From NCBI RefSeq assembly GCF_043769475.1, contig NZ_CP171729.1:2046001-2110000 (forward strand): a stretch of DNA of 64,000 nt. The letters run 5' to 3'. Shown here in pieces: positions 1 to 8,623 of the stretch. How positions within the stretch are numbered: the first letter of the stretch is position 1; every line of letters begins with the position of its first letter. The stretch comes from Allomesorhizobium sp043769475 (GTDB lineage: Bacteria > Pseudomonadota > Alphaproteobacteria > Rhizobiales > Rhizobiaceae). The notes below the pieces were generated by a model. It was given only the letters and a program-made list of their open reading frames with translations. It had not been told where the DNA came from and searched no databases. The translations under genes and the position numbers were made by a program.

Positions 1-424
1 ACATGCCACGCGTCACCTTGCGCACGGTCGAGCCCGCGAAGCTGTTGGCGTGCCAGTCGGTGGAAAATCGCTGGACGCGGTGGAATGCATCGGCGGCGAT
101 GTCCGCCATCATGATCAGCGTCAGGTCGATAATGCCCATGAAGGCAACGTGGCGCATCACGATGGCCCCGAGCGCGAGCGCGATCAGCATGAAGAAGGCC
201 GCGGTCGCTGCGTTCCAGGCGACGATGTCGGTCGCGGCGCCGCTGGCGACGGCGTCGACCAGCCGGCCCGAATAGAGCGGCGTCAACACATCGGCCAGCG
301 TTGAGACGAGCACCGCCGCCATGATCACGGCGAGGCGGATCGGCTGATGCCGCCAATGGCTGGCGGTGAAACCCAAAACGCTGCGGAACGCGCCGCCGCG
401 CAGATTGAAACGAAGACGAGTCAT
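1..424 (-). CDS. ABC transporter with fused membrane and ATPase domains, N-terminal part only
   Basis: The reading frame opens with ATG at 424 and stays open to the left edge, giving 141 residues of a longer protein. The start MTRLRFNLRGG leads into a hydrophobic helix (AVIMAAVLVSTLADVLTPLY) and a second one (AFFMLIALALGAIVMRHVAF). This is the layout of the type 1 ABC exporter membrane domain, in which TM1 ends with a P-L-Y-S-G-R-L-like turn. No nucleotide-binding domain is inside the window, so fusion to an ATPase is inferred from the family (MsbA/multidrug exporter type). Substrate cannot be told. Fairly sure of family, not of role. Confidence 0.7.
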   Translation of the reverse strand, partial: MTRLRFNLRGGAFRSVLGFTASHWRHQPIRLAVIMAAVLVSTLADVLTPLYSGRLVDAVASGAATDIVAWNAATAAFFMLIALALGAIVMRHVAFMGIIDLTLIMMADIAADAFHRVQRFSTDWHANSFAGSTVRKVTRGM

Positions 425-784
425 GGTTTTTTTCGGGCGCAAAACTGCCCGATCCCGGAAAAAGTGGAAATGAAACACCGCGGAGCACGAAAACGTCGCT
501 CTGTGCGGGGCCGAATGATTTGGCAGCCGGGCTCAACGATGAGGCGGCGGCCGGGGCAGGCGAAAAACGGTTCTGGATGCCCGAAAAAGCTTTCGGGTGG
601 CGCTTGGAACCTAGGCTTCGCGGCCCGGCATCAACATGTCAAATCGTACCATTCGTACCCTCCCAAACGGGATCAGCGGGAGACACGGTTATAATGAAGC
701 CGGGCCGCTTCGCCAACCCGCCGCATCGTAAAAAGCGGATGTGGCGCAATGGGCGAGGCATTCCTGCAACAGTGGGTTGCGCCG
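425..784. other. Intergenic stretch, no gene seen
   Basis: This 360 bp gap lies between the start of the ABC exporter gene and the end of the MFS gene, both on the minus strand. It has no convincing gene on either strand. It contains a perfect 7 bp hairpin with a 4 nt loop at 580-597 (cccgaaa/tttcggg), which could end MFS transcription but lies about 190 bp past the stop and has only a weak T-run. The exporter promoter is expected in the left half. Confidence 0.5.
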
Positions 785-2011
785 TCAGGCCGCCACGGGT
801 TCCAGCGCACGCGCCCTGACACGGCGCGAGACCTGCAGCATCACCAGTGAAATCGCGAAGCAGTAGATGCCCATGGCGATGATCTGGCCGGGATAGCTGA
901 CGCCGCGATCGATCAGCAGCCCCGTGAGGCCCGGGCCCATGGCGCTGGCGAAGACCATGACTGCCACGGCCAGCGCGCGGATCGAGCCCAGATGCCTGGT
1001 GCCGTAGATTTCCGGCCACAGCGCCCCGAACAGCGTCGACGAGAAGCCCCACGACACACCGAGCAGCGCCATGAAGGCGAAGGCGCTCCACTGACCGTCG
1101 AAAAAGCCGAGGATCAGGCAGGCGGCTCCCAGCGGAATGAGGAATGCCGGCAGCAGAGCCACCGCCGAAAAGCGGTCGATGAGTTGGCCGGAGATCAGCG
1201 CGAACGTGGCGGTCATGATTGCCATCAGGATGAAGGTGCCGGCGAAGAGTTCGAGCGACCAGCCGCGCAGCTCGACGAGATAGACCTGGTGGAAGAAGAT
1301 GACGGTCCCTATGAATGACGGCGCCATGACGCCGAGGAACAGCAGATAAAACACCGGATCGCGCAATGCTTCGGCCCGGGTCCAGTCCCGGGCGTCGGAA
1401 ACACGCGCGACCGGGTCCGAGGCGCGCGGCGCGCGCTCGACCGCGATTAGGGAGACGATTACCGGCAGCGCTACCAGAACAAGCGCCGCAGCAGCCATCA
1501 GCCAGGTATTGCGCCAGCCGACCGTAACAGCGACCGCCACGAAGATCAGCGGAAAAATCGCCTCGCCGGTATTGTGGCCGAGGGTTACGACGGAAACCGC
1601 GCGGCCGCGCTGCGCGGAAAACCACCGGCCCATTGCAGTGAAGGAGGTATGGGTCAACATGCCCTGCCCGAACAGGCGCAGGAGATAGATGGTGAAGGCG
1701 AGCAGGATAACGTTGGTGGAAAACGCCATCGACACCGCGGCCAAGGCCAGCATCGGGATGATGAACAGCGCGACGTGCTTGACGCTGTAGCGGTCGACGA
1801 TCTGGCCGAGGCGCGGCAGGGTAAGCGCGCTGCCCAGCGTAGCGACCATGTAGAGCGTTCCGAAGCCGCCATGCGAAAGCCCGTATTCCTCGCGAATGCT
1901 GCCCGCCGAAAGCGAGATGAAGAAGGTCTGGCCGAAGGACGAAAACAGGGTCAGCAGGAAGCCGCCGGCGAGCCAGCGCGCATTGTCGCGAAGAAAGGCA
2001 AGGAAGGTCAT
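785..2011 (-). CDS. Major facilitator superfamily transporter
   Basis: The 408-residue protein has the size and the roughly twelve hydrophobic segments of an MFS carrier in the inner membrane. The first half has GRLxD-like loop 2-3 sequence (PRLGQIVDRYSVKH), and the second half has the matching SGQLIDRFSAV loop, as expected of two homologous six-helix bundles. It resembles the oxalate/monocarboxylate branch in general layout, but no substrate can be read from sequence. It is transcribed away from the O-methyltransferase gene across a 230 bp divergent spacer. The ATG at 2011 directly precedes the first amphipathic segment and fits family length. Confidence 0.85.
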   Translation of the reverse strand: MTFLAFLRDNARWLAGGFLLTLFSSFGQTFFISLSAGSIREEYGLSHGGFGTLYMVATLGSALTLPRLGQIVDRYSVKHVALFIIPMLALAAVSMAFSTNVILLAFTIYLLRLFGQGMLTHTSFTAMGRWFSAQRGRAVSVVTLGHNTGEAIFPLIFVAVAVTVGWRNTWLMAAAALVLVALPVIVSLIAVERAPRASDPVARVSDARDWTRAEALRDPVFYLLFLGVMAPSFIGTVIFFHQVYLVELRGWSLELFAGTFILMAIMTATFALISGQLIDRFSAVALLPAFLIPLGAACLILGFFDGQWSAFAFMALLGVSWGFSSTLFGALWPEIYGTRHLGSIRALAVAVMVFASAMGPGLTGLLIDRGVSYPGQIIAMGIYCFAISLVMLQVSRRVRARALEPVAA

Positions 2012-2244
2012 TTCGGACTTTCAAAAGATAGGCCATCTGGCAAGCCGGCTGAGTTACCGCCCAACCGGCCGGATATGGAGCCGCGTTTGGCCGAGACGCG
2101 CCGTCGGCCTTGCAGCGGTCTTAATCTCCCGAGCCACTGTCGACAATGCCGTCCTTGTCCGAACCCGTTGATCCACCGCAGCCATGGCCGGCCTTGCCAC
2201 CGCCAATTCAAAGCGGCAGTCTCGCCCGCGGAGAGCGAACCAGA

Positions 2245-2928
2245 ATGAGGAAGGAACGGATCATCGTAAACAAGACCATCGCTCTCGACAGCGAGCTGTA
2301 TCGCTACTTCCGCGAAGTAGGATTCCGCGAGCCTGAAATCCTCGCTGAACTGCGCCAGGCCACGGCCGCGTTCGGCGAAGACGCATCCATGCAGATCGCA
2401 CCCGAGCAAGGTGCGTTCATGGCGATGCTGGTGCGGCTGACCGGGCCCCGGCGCATACTGGAGATCGGCACCTTCACCGGCTATTCGACATTGGCCATGG
2501 CTTTGGCCATGCCGCCCGACGGCCGTATCGTGGCGAGCGACGTAAGCCGCGAGTGGACCAATGTAGGACGGGAGCACTGGCTGCGCGCCGGCGTGGCCGA
2601 CCGCATCGAGCTTCGCCTGGCGAAGGGGCGCGACACGATCGCGGACCTCCTGGCCGCCGGCCGGGAAGGCGCCTTCGACATGATCTTCGTCGACGCCGAC
2701 AAGAAATCTTACGATATCTACTACGAAGGCGGACTGAAGCTGCTGCGCCCCGGCGGCCTGATGCTGCTCGACAATGTCCTGTGGGGCGGCAAGGTCGCCA
2801 CCCTGGAGGCCGACGATCTCGCCACATCGGTGTTGAGGACGCTGAACGCCAAGATCCATGCCGACCCACGCGTCAGCCTCGCAATGGTTCCGATCGCCGA
2901 CGGCGTGACGATGGTGCGGAAGAACTAG
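2245..2928 (+). CDS. Class I SAM-dependent O-methyltransferase (caffeoyl-CoA OMT family)
   Basis: It transfers methyl from S-adenosylmethionine to a hydroxyl acceptor. The Rossmann-type SAM site is clear: motif I is ILEIGTFTGYSTLAMA, the acidic residue after beta 2 is in VASDVSREW, and the metal/catalytic region is FVDADKKSYDIYYE followed by LLDNVLWGGKV. These are the marks of the COMT/CCoAMT family, which is about 220 residues long; this one is 227. I chose ATG 2245 because residues upstream of it (in frame to 2146) have no family character. In rhizobia such enzymes are often broad; no specific acceptor can be named. A 71-codon gene follows 15 bp downstream. Confidence 0.88.
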   Translation: MRKERIIVNKTIALDSELYRYFREVGFREPEILAELRQATAAFGEDASMQIAPEQGAFMAMLVRLTGPRRILEIGTFTGYSTLAMALAMPPDGRIVASDVSREWTNVGREHWLRAGVADRIELRLAKGRDTIADLLAAGREGAFDMIFVDADKKSYDIYYEGGLKLLRPGGLMLLDNVLWGGKVATLEADDLATSVLRTLNAKIHADPRVSLAMVPIADGVTMVRKN

Positions 2929-2943
2929 ACCGGAGGAATCGCC

Positions 2944-3159
2944 ATGCGGCCTGACAGCTTCGAAAAGTTCTATTTCGAAAAGGTCGCGCTCGGCGAGGGC
3001 TGCGGCTGCGCCGAGCATGTCACGCGAACAAGGGAACTCGATACGCTTTCCGCGCGCCTGGCGTCGGGGCGTGTCTCGACGGACGAGAGCCATCGCCCCC
3101 TGCTCCGGCTGAGGCGGCTGGCCCGGCGGCTTTTCGCCGGGTTCGCAGTGAAAGCCTGA
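2944..3159 (+). CDS. Small hypothetical protein with Cys-rich centre
   Basis: The 71-residue reading frame starts 15 bp after the methyltransferase stop, behind a good ribosome site (ggagg, 7 bp before ATG), so the two are probably co-transcribed. The protein has an aromatic N-terminus (FEKFYFEKV), a short Cys-Gly patch (EGCGCAEHV) and an Arg/Leu-rich tail. I do not recognise a family. The CGC..H patch could bind a metal, but that is a guess. No signal peptide or membrane helix is seen. Confidence 0.6.
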   Translation: MRPDSFEKFYFEKVALGEGCGCAEHVTRTRELDTLSARLASGRVSTDESHRPLLRLRRLARRLFAGFAVKA

Positions 3160-3165
3160 GCCGCC

Positions 3166-4845
3166 CTACCCCCGATCCCTGAACCGGTTGGTGATCGGGT
3201 AGCGGCGGTCGCGGCCGAAATTCTTCCTGGTGATCTTCACGCCCGGCGCTGCCTGCCGGCGCTTGTATTCCGCGATATAGAGCAGATGCTCGATGCGGTG
3301 CACCGTCTCGCGGGAATGGCCGCGCGCCACGATCGCGTCGACGCCCATCTCGCCCTCGACCAGGCATTCGAGGATATCATCGAGCACCGGATAGGGCGGC
3401 AGCGAATCCTGGTCGGTCTGGTTCTCGCGCAGCTCGGCCGAAGGCGCCTTGTCGATGATGTTTCTCGGGATCACCTCGCCCGACGGTCCAAGTGCGCCGG
3501 GCGGCACATGGCCGTTGCGCCAGCGCGACAGCGCGTAGACCTGCATCTTGTAGAGATCCTTGATCGGATTGAAGCCGCCGTTCATGTCGCCGTAGAGCGT
3601 GGCATAGCCGACCGACATTTCGGACTTGTTGCCGGTCGTCACCACCATCGAGCCGAACTTGTTGGAGATCGCCATCAAAATGGTGCCGCGCGCGCGGCTC
3701 TGCAGGTTCTCCTCAGTGATGCCCTCCTTGGTGCCCTCGAAGAGCTGGGTGAGCGCATGGGAAAAGCCTTCGACCGGCTCGAAGATCGGCACGATGTCAT
3801 AGCGGCAGCCGAGCGCTCGGGCGCAGTCCTCGGCGTCCTTCAGCGAATCCGCCGAAGTATAGCGATAGGGCATCATCACCGCCCTAACCCGCTCTTCGCC
3901 CAGGGCGTCGACCGCCAGCGCGGCGCAGATCGCCGAATCGATGCCGCCGGACAGGCCGAGAACGACGTTCCTGAAGCCGTTCTTGTTGACGTAGTCGCGC
4001 AGGCCCAGCATGCAGGCGCGATAGTCGGCCTCCTCGTTTTCCGGGATTTTCGACATCGGCCCGTCGGCGCAAATCCATCCCGTTTCGCCTCTCCGCCATT
4101 TCGTTACAACGACGGTCTCCTCGAACTGGCTCATCTGGAAGGCCAGTGTCCTGTCGGCGTTGATTGCGAAGCTCGCCCCGTCGAAAATCAGCTCGTCCTG
4201 TCCGCCGACCTGGTTGGCGTAGAGTACCGGCAGTCCGCTTTCGATGACCTGGCGGATGACGACTTGCTCGCGCGCGTCCATCTTGCTGCGGTAGTAGGGC
4301 GAGCCGTTTGGCACGAGGAGGATTTCCGCTCCGCTCTCGGCCAGCGTCTCGCAGACACCGAGATCGCCCCATATGTCCTCGCAGATCGGGATGCCGAGGC
4401 GCACGCCGCGGAAATTGACCGGCCCGGGCATGTCCGGACCCGCCTGGAACACGCGCTTCTCGTCGAACTCGCCGTAATTCGGCAGGTCGAGCTTATAGCG
4501 TTCGGCAAGAATTTTGCCGCCATCGGCGAAAATGACCGAATTGTGCGTACCGCTCTTGCGCTTCAGCGGCGTGCCGATGATGGCGCCCGGACCGCCATCG
4601 GCCGTGTCGGCCGCGAAATCATTCGCCGCCCGCTCGCAGGCGGCGAGAAACGCCGGCTTCAGCACCAGGTCTTCCGGCGGGTAGCCGGCGATGAACAGTT
4701 CCGTGAAGAGCACCAGGTCTGCGCCGTGGCGGGCAGCGTCCGCCCTCGCCTCACGCGCCTTGGCGAGGTTGCCGGCGACATCGCCGACGATCGGATTGAG
4801 CTGGGCTACCGCGATGCGGAGGATGTCTGGCGCTGTCTGGGTCAT
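3166..4845 (-). CDS. nadE: Glutamine-dependent NAD(+) synthetase
   Basis: This cytosolic enzyme carries out the last step of NAD synthesis, amidating nicotinic acid adenine dinucleotide with ammonia from glutamine. The N-terminal nitrilase-type glutaminase domain shows the full catalytic triad: Glu in FTELFIAGYPPEDL, Lys in ERYKLDLPNYGEF and Cys in IPICEDIWG. The C-terminal synthetase domain has the ATP loop LGLSGGIDSA and the downstream TTGNKSEMSVGY motif. Starting at ATG 4845 (MTQTAPDILRIAVAQ) gives 559 residues, the normal two-domain length. An upstream in-frame start at 4881 adds 12 residues without family character. It follows the glycosylase gene in the same direction by 87 bp. Confidence 0.97.
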   Translation of the reverse strand: MTQTAPDILRIAVAQLNPIVGDVAGNLAKAREARADAARHGADLVLFTELFIAGYPPEDLVLKPAFLAACERAANDFAADTADGGPGAIIGTPLKRKSGTHNSVIFADGGKILAERYKLDLPNYGEFDEKRVFQAGPDMPGPVNFRGVRLGIPICEDIWGDLGVCETLAESGAEILLVPNGSPYYRSKMDAREQVVIRQVIESGLPVLYANQVGGQDELIFDGASFAINADRTLAFQMSQFEETVVVTKWRRGETGWICADGPMSKIPENEEADYRACMLGLRDYVNKNGFRNVVLGLSGGIDSAICAALAVDALGEERVRAVMMPYRYTSADSLKDAEDCARALGCRYDIVPIFEPVEGFSHALTQLFEGTKEGITEENLQSRARGTILMAISNKFGSMVVTTGNKSEMSVGYATLYGDMNGGFNPIKDLYKMQVYALSRWRNGHVPPGALGPSGEVIPRNIIDKAPSAELRENQTDQDSLPPYPVLDDILECLVEGEMGVDAIVARGHSRETVHRIEHLLYIAEYKRRQAAPGVKITRKNFGRDRRYPITNRFRDRG

Positions 4846-4932
4846 GATGACCGGTTTAGCGTGGCGGCAATTTCGCGGCAATGCCGTTCGATTGCGCCAA
4901 CACGCCGCCGGGCGCCATTCAAGCGCGCAAGC

Positions 4933-5646
4933 CTATTCTTCGGTATATTCGCGGATCGTCTCAGGCGAACGGTTTTCGCCGATCGACATGGCCAGAATCC
5001 GCGAAATATGGGCATAGGGCAGCCCGGACTGGCGCGCCCAGGCATTCATCTGCATCTGCACCCGGGCAAGATCGCGCTTGGAGGTCGGGCTTTCGGCGAT
5101 ATCCAGCCCGGCGTCGCGGAGTGCTGCGGCCATATCCTGCGAGATGATGAAAGTATCCCAGCCGACCCAGCGCAGGAAATACTGGCCGGTATTGCCGCCC
5201 AGCCGGTTGCCGTGCTTGGCCAGGAACGCCATCAGGCCGATCTGGTCATCCTTCGGCCATTGCGCCAGGAATTTGCCAAACCCGCCATGCTCCTTCGACA
5301 TGTGCTCGACGAATGCGGCGTTGTCGCGCACCGACTTGATCTTCTGTGGATTGCGCACGATGCGCTTGTCCGACGCCAGCTCGTGCCAGAAGTCTTCCGG
5401 CTGAAACAGCAGGCGCTTCGGCTCAAACTCCAGGAACGCCTCCTCGAAACCGGGCCATTTCTGCTCGATCACCCGCCAGACGAAACCGGCGGCGAAGACG
5501 CGCTCGGCCATGGTCGACAGAATCCGATCGTCGGTGACCTTGGCCAGTGCGGCATTGTCGGGCGCCGGGCCGAGCAGCGACGCCAGCACCGCATCGCCGC
5601 CCTTGCGGCTGGCGGCGCGAGCGCGGATCTTCTGGAAGGGCAGCAT
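4933..5646 (-). CDS. DNA-3-methyladenine glycosylase I-like protein
   Basis: The 237-residue protein resembles the Tag-type glycosylase group (helix-hairpin-helix fold) that removes alkylated adenine from DNA. Supporting segments are FQPEDFWHELASDKRIVRNPQKI, split as an aromatic entry to the base pocket, and the later GNTGQYFLRWVGWDTF helix pair. The protein lacks the tight Cys/His zinc pattern of E. coli Tag, so it belongs to a diverged branch often annotated this way in rhizobia. ATG 5646 has a GGAG ten bases upstream. It precedes nadE in the same direction. Family fairly sure; activity inferred only. Confidence 0.65.
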   Translation of the reverse strand: MLPFQKIRARAASRKGGDAVLASLLGPAPDNAALAKVTDDRILSTMAERVFAAGFVWRVIEQKWPGFEEAFLEFEPKRLLFQPEDFWHELASDKRIVRNPQKIKSVRDNAAFVEHMSKEHGGFGKFLAQWPKDDQIGLMAFLAKHGNRLGGNTGQYFLRWVGWDTFIISQDMAAALRDAGLDIAESPTSKRDLARVQMQMNAWARQSGLPYAHISRILAMSIGENRSPETIREYTEE

Positions 5647-5713
5647 GGCTCACAGTCTCCGTCGGGCGGTGGAGCTTACGACAGCCGGCCGGCAACGCCA
5701 ATCTCCCGCCCAA

Positions 5714-6299
5714 TCAGCCGATGCCGAGCGCCGCGTCGCCCCGGTCGAGCATCAGCGGAATGATCAGGTCCTCCTCGTCAGCCAGATGCCGGGTCAGCAT
5801 CGCGACGAGACGAGTATTCTCATCGGCATAGGCGTCGGCGGCGAAGCGTTGCCTGTCTTCGTTCTCGGAAAGCGCGCGCAGGAAGGCGTTTGCAGCCTCC
5901 GCGTTGCGCTCGGTTCCCTTCGTGGATCGTGTGATGATCGGCGTCGAGAATGTCGAAGCCGCGCTTCAGCCGGCTTTCGGCCCTGGCAAACACCGGAAAA
6001 TAGTGTTGGTCCTCGACATTGTGGTGGCCGTCGAGTTCGCCGAGGAAGAAGTTCAGGCGCGGCGCGAACTGCCGTGCGAACTCCGGTGCGGTGCGCCGGC
6101 CTTCGCGATAGTCGCCGATGATCGTGGTCAGGAGGCCGCCAAGCTCGCGGAACATGTCGTGGCGCTGCAGCCAGAACGAAGCCATGCCGGCAAGATTGGG
6201 GTGCGCCTGCCAGTTTTCCCGAGGATATTTTTCGACAAGCCAGCGCAGATCCTGCGGCAGGCCGGTCCGGCGTTCAAGTTCGTCGATAATTTCGGCCAT
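5714..6299 (-). pseudogene. Hemerythrin HHE domain gene with a single-base frameshift
   Basis: The N-terminal frame reads a four-helix hemerythrin-like domain with iron ligands in QRHDMFREL and DGHHNVEDQHYFPVF, then DADHHTIHEG. At about 5912-5918 (minus strand gaagggaacc) the frame is lost and a short basic tail ends at 5820. One base fewer restores ERNAEAANAFLRAL and then RHLADEEDLIIPLM, which is the missing fourth helix with the last ligands, ending at TGA 5714. The restored protein is about 194 residues from ATG 6299; a GTG at 6323 is an alternative start. Either a sequencing error or a recent loss. Role would be oxygen, NO or iron sensing. It follows dgkA by about 40 bp. Confidence 0.8.
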
Positions 6300-6342
6300 G
6301 GTGTCTGCGGCTTTCGGTTGCACCGCATATAGGCAGCCCGCA

Positions 6343-6702
6343 TCAAAGCGGAACCCCGCCGAGCCGCTCGATGATGGCGATGCCCCAGACGCCGCTGGCG
6401 AGCACGATCGAGATCAGCACCGCCAGCGATCCGCAATCCTTGGCGAGCTGAATGTCGATGTTGAACTCGCGCGACACCGCATCGCAGGCCGCCTCGATGC
6501 CGGTGTTGAGCACCTCGACCATGATTAGCAGCAGGACCGCGCCCAGAAGCAGCGCGTAGCCGCGCCACGAGGTCGCGACGAACCAGGCGAGCGGGATGGC
6601 GAGCGCCAGAAGCATCATTTCCTGCTGGAAGGCCGTCTCGTGGCGGATCAGCCGGCGAAAGGCCCGCACCGAATTCCGAAAGGCGCTGATCAGGCGTTGC
6701 AT
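6343..6702 (-). CDS. dgkA: Diacylglycerol kinase, prokaryotic type
   Basis: This small inner-membrane enzyme phosphorylates diacylglycerol to phosphatidate, recycling lipid released during periplasmic glucan modification. The family signature is present as MVEVLNTGIEAACDAVS, followed by AKDCGSLAVLISIVLASGVW; three membrane helices are visible. ATG 6702 gives 119 residues, the usual size, and has GAGAGGGG ten bases upstream. A longer start at 6741 adds 13 unsupported residues. It is followed in the same direction by the hemerythrin-domain gene. Confidence 0.95.
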   Translation of the reverse strand: MQRLISAFRNSVRAFRRLIRHETAFQQEMMLLALAIPLAWFVATSWRGYALLLGAVLLLIMVEVLNTGIEAACDAVSREFNIDIQLAKDCGSLAVLISIVLASGVWGIAIIERLGGVPL

Positions 6703-6815
6703 TGCGAAGGATCCCCTCTCCGATTTGCGGGAGCGGACCATTTAGCCAAGTTCGGCCGACTGGAACAGATGGCAATCGCCTTGCGGGAAATCAGGCGCTG
6801 TGCGGCGCAATGTTT

Positions 6816-7199
6816 TCAATCCTGCGGCAGTCCGTCGTCGATCGAGTAGTAGTCACCCTTGTCGGCCACGAATATATGGCCCACCGCCGAAAGTCCGGTC
6901 GGCTTGTCGAAGGCGCCCGCCAGGATAGAGGTCTCGTCGAGGTCGCTGCGCTTCCAGAACAGGGCCGAGCCGCATGTCCGGCAGAATCCGCGTTTCGCCT
7001 CGGACGATGCGGCATACCAGGTGATCTCCTCTCCGCCCTCGACGACAAGGTCGGCGTCGGCGGCCTTGGCCGCGGCGTAGAAATGCCCGCTCTGCTTGCG
7101 GCATTGCAAACAGTGGCAATAGAGGACGCCGCGCAAGAGCCTTTTCGCCGTGAAGCGAACTGCCCCGCAAAGACAGGAACCGCTATGCAGGTCGGTCAT
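6816..7199 (-). CDS. GFA (CENP-V type) zinc-binding protein
   Basis: The 127-residue protein has the GFA fold pattern of zinc cysteines: SCLCGAVRF, then YCHCLQCRKQSG, then FCRTCGSALFWK. The family is named after glutathione-dependent formaldehyde-activating enzyme, but most bacterial members have no proven activity. The ATG at 7199 is preceded by cgaggg at a fitting distance. A possible start 24 bp earlier exists (MKASRETW) but begins before the family alignment. It is divergent from the GGDEF gene. A second, distant GFA protein is at 27311-27718. Confidence 0.85.
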   Translation of the reverse strand: MTDLHSGSCLCGAVRFTAKRLLRGVLYCHCLQCRKQSGHFYAAAKAADADLVVEGGEEITWYAASSEAKRGFCRTCGSALFWKRSDLDETSILAGAFDKPTGLSAVGHIFVADKGDYYSIDDGLPQD

Positions 7200-7514
7200 C
7201 CAGGTTTCCCTCGAAGCTTTCATTCGACGCAGGATGCCGGTATGCGCCGCGCCACGCTCCCGCGATTGCGACATCCGGCTAAGATGCAGCGCCACCGCGA
7301 TTTGCAACCCCGCCGGGCAGCTCGCCGCCGTTTGCTTCACAATTAAGGAAACTTTAGCGCAAATGCATGTAAGTAGTTCGCGGCAGAAGCGCTGATCGGG
7401 GGCGCGTTTTTTGCCGGCACCGAAGACTGAGCGACCCCGAACGGTAACGATCTGCGTCGGCGCGCCTTTTGGCGACGCCGGTTTTGGTGGTCGCAAGGGG
7501 TAAGTGAAGCCGAC
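7200..7514. other. Divergent intergenic region
   Basis: This 315 bp spacer holds the promoters of the GFA gene (minus) and the GGDEF gene (plus). No RNA or short coding region was recognised. It contains an A/T-richer core around 7345-7375, where promoter elements would be expected, but I could not fix a convincing -35/-10 pair. Confidence 0.4.
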
Positions 7515-8585
7515 ATGCAGCCTGCCGCCGCCCCGACCCTGGATGCCCACAACGACATCGTCACCGGCGTCGTCACGACGATGCGGCAGATGGGCGTCGT
7601 TGGCCTGCCTCGCAACTACGAGATCTTCTACGAGGCGCTGACAGGGTCCAACCACAATCTCAGCCTCGAAGTGGTCGGCCTCGGCAACCGGCCGTCACAG
7701 GATGAGCTCGACCGCATCGGCCGCAAATATTTCGCCCAGAACCACGATCAGGACATCGTCGCACAGGCGCGTAAAGTGATCGCCAAGGAACTGGAAGACA
7801 TAGCCGGCATCCTGCGCAACGAGCGCAGCCATATCGAAAAGTACGGACAGATTCTCGGCGAGACGTCCGACGGCCTGAGCAACCGCTCCATGGTCACACG
7901 GGAACTCCTGCAGAAAGTGGTCGGCGCCATGTCGGTGGCGACGAATTCGACGATCGACCATGGCAGGCAGGTGGCAAGCGCGCTGCGTGAAAAATCGGCC
8001 GAGCTGGAAAGCGTGAAGTCGAAGCTCGAGGAATACAAGAAGCTCGCCGACACCGATCCGCTGACCCATATCTGGAACCGCCGCGCCTTCGACACGCGCA
8101 TCGCCCGGATCTACAGCAGCAGCAAGGGAATATTGTTCAACGCGCTCATCCTTGCCGACATAGACCGCTTCAAGGAGATCAACGACCGCTACGGCCATCC
8201 GGTCGGCGACAAGATCATCCAGATGATCGCCGACATATTGAAGACCAGCATCAGGCAGGACATGTTCGTCGCCCGCACCGGCGGCGAGGAGTTCGCGCTG
8301 ATCGTCGACGGCGCGAGCGAGCAGGCGACATTCGAGATAGCCGAGCGCATTCGCCTCCTGATCGAGCAGACGCGATTTTCAGGCGAAACCGGCCTCGACT
8401 ACGGCCCGATCACCATCTCGATGGGCATCTGCATGGCGTCGGACGCCGAGAGCGCCGACGACCTCTACGCCAAGGCCGACAGGGCGCTCTACCGGTCAAA
8501 GGTCAACGGCCGCAACCGCATCACCAAGTTTTCCGCGACGCCCGATCGTCCCTTGAAGAGCTGGCTGCTCTACCGGAAGGACTGA
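7515..8585 (+). CDS. Diguanylate cyclase, GGDEF domain
   Basis: It makes the second messenger cyclic di-GMP from two GTP. The C-terminal GGDEF domain (about residues 180-340) has the start motif LADTDPLTHIWNRRAFD, the metal site ILADIDRFKEINDRYGHPVG and an intact active loop RTGGEEFAL. The product-binding I-site (RxxD five residues before the loop) is not conserved; the sequence there is RQDM. The N-terminal 170 residues are helical without membrane segments or a recognised sensor domain, with a coiled-coil stretch (EKSAELESVKSKLEEYKKL) leading into the catalytic domain. This domain layout is common in rhizobia. It converges on the DAHP synthase gene. Confidence 0.93.
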   Translation: MQPAAAPTLDAHNDIVTGVVTTMRQMGVVGLPRNYEIFYEALTGSNHNLSLEVVGLGNRPSQDELDRIGRKYFAQNHDQDIVAQARKVIAKELEDIAGILRNERSHIEKYGQILGETSDGLSNRSMVTRELLQKVVGAMSVATNSTIDHGRQVASALREKSAELESVKSKLEEYKKLADTDPLTHIWNRRAFDTRIARIYSSSKGILFNALILADIDRFKEINDRYGHPVGDKIIQMIADILKTSIRQDMFVARTGGEEFALIVDGASEQATFEIAERIRLLIEQTRFSGETGLDYGPITISMGICMASDAESADDLYAKADRALYRSKVNGRNRITKFSATPDRPLKSWLLYRKD

Positions 8586-8623
8586 GGGCAGCGCAGCCGG
8601 CTCCAGCGCGTGCGTGTCCGAAT

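Noticed and set aside
3286..5763. Very long plus-strand open frame (825 codons) opposite nadE and the glycosylase gene
   Set aside because: It is the antisense of two clear genes in high-GC DNA, with Arg/Gly/Val-rich composition and no family motif.
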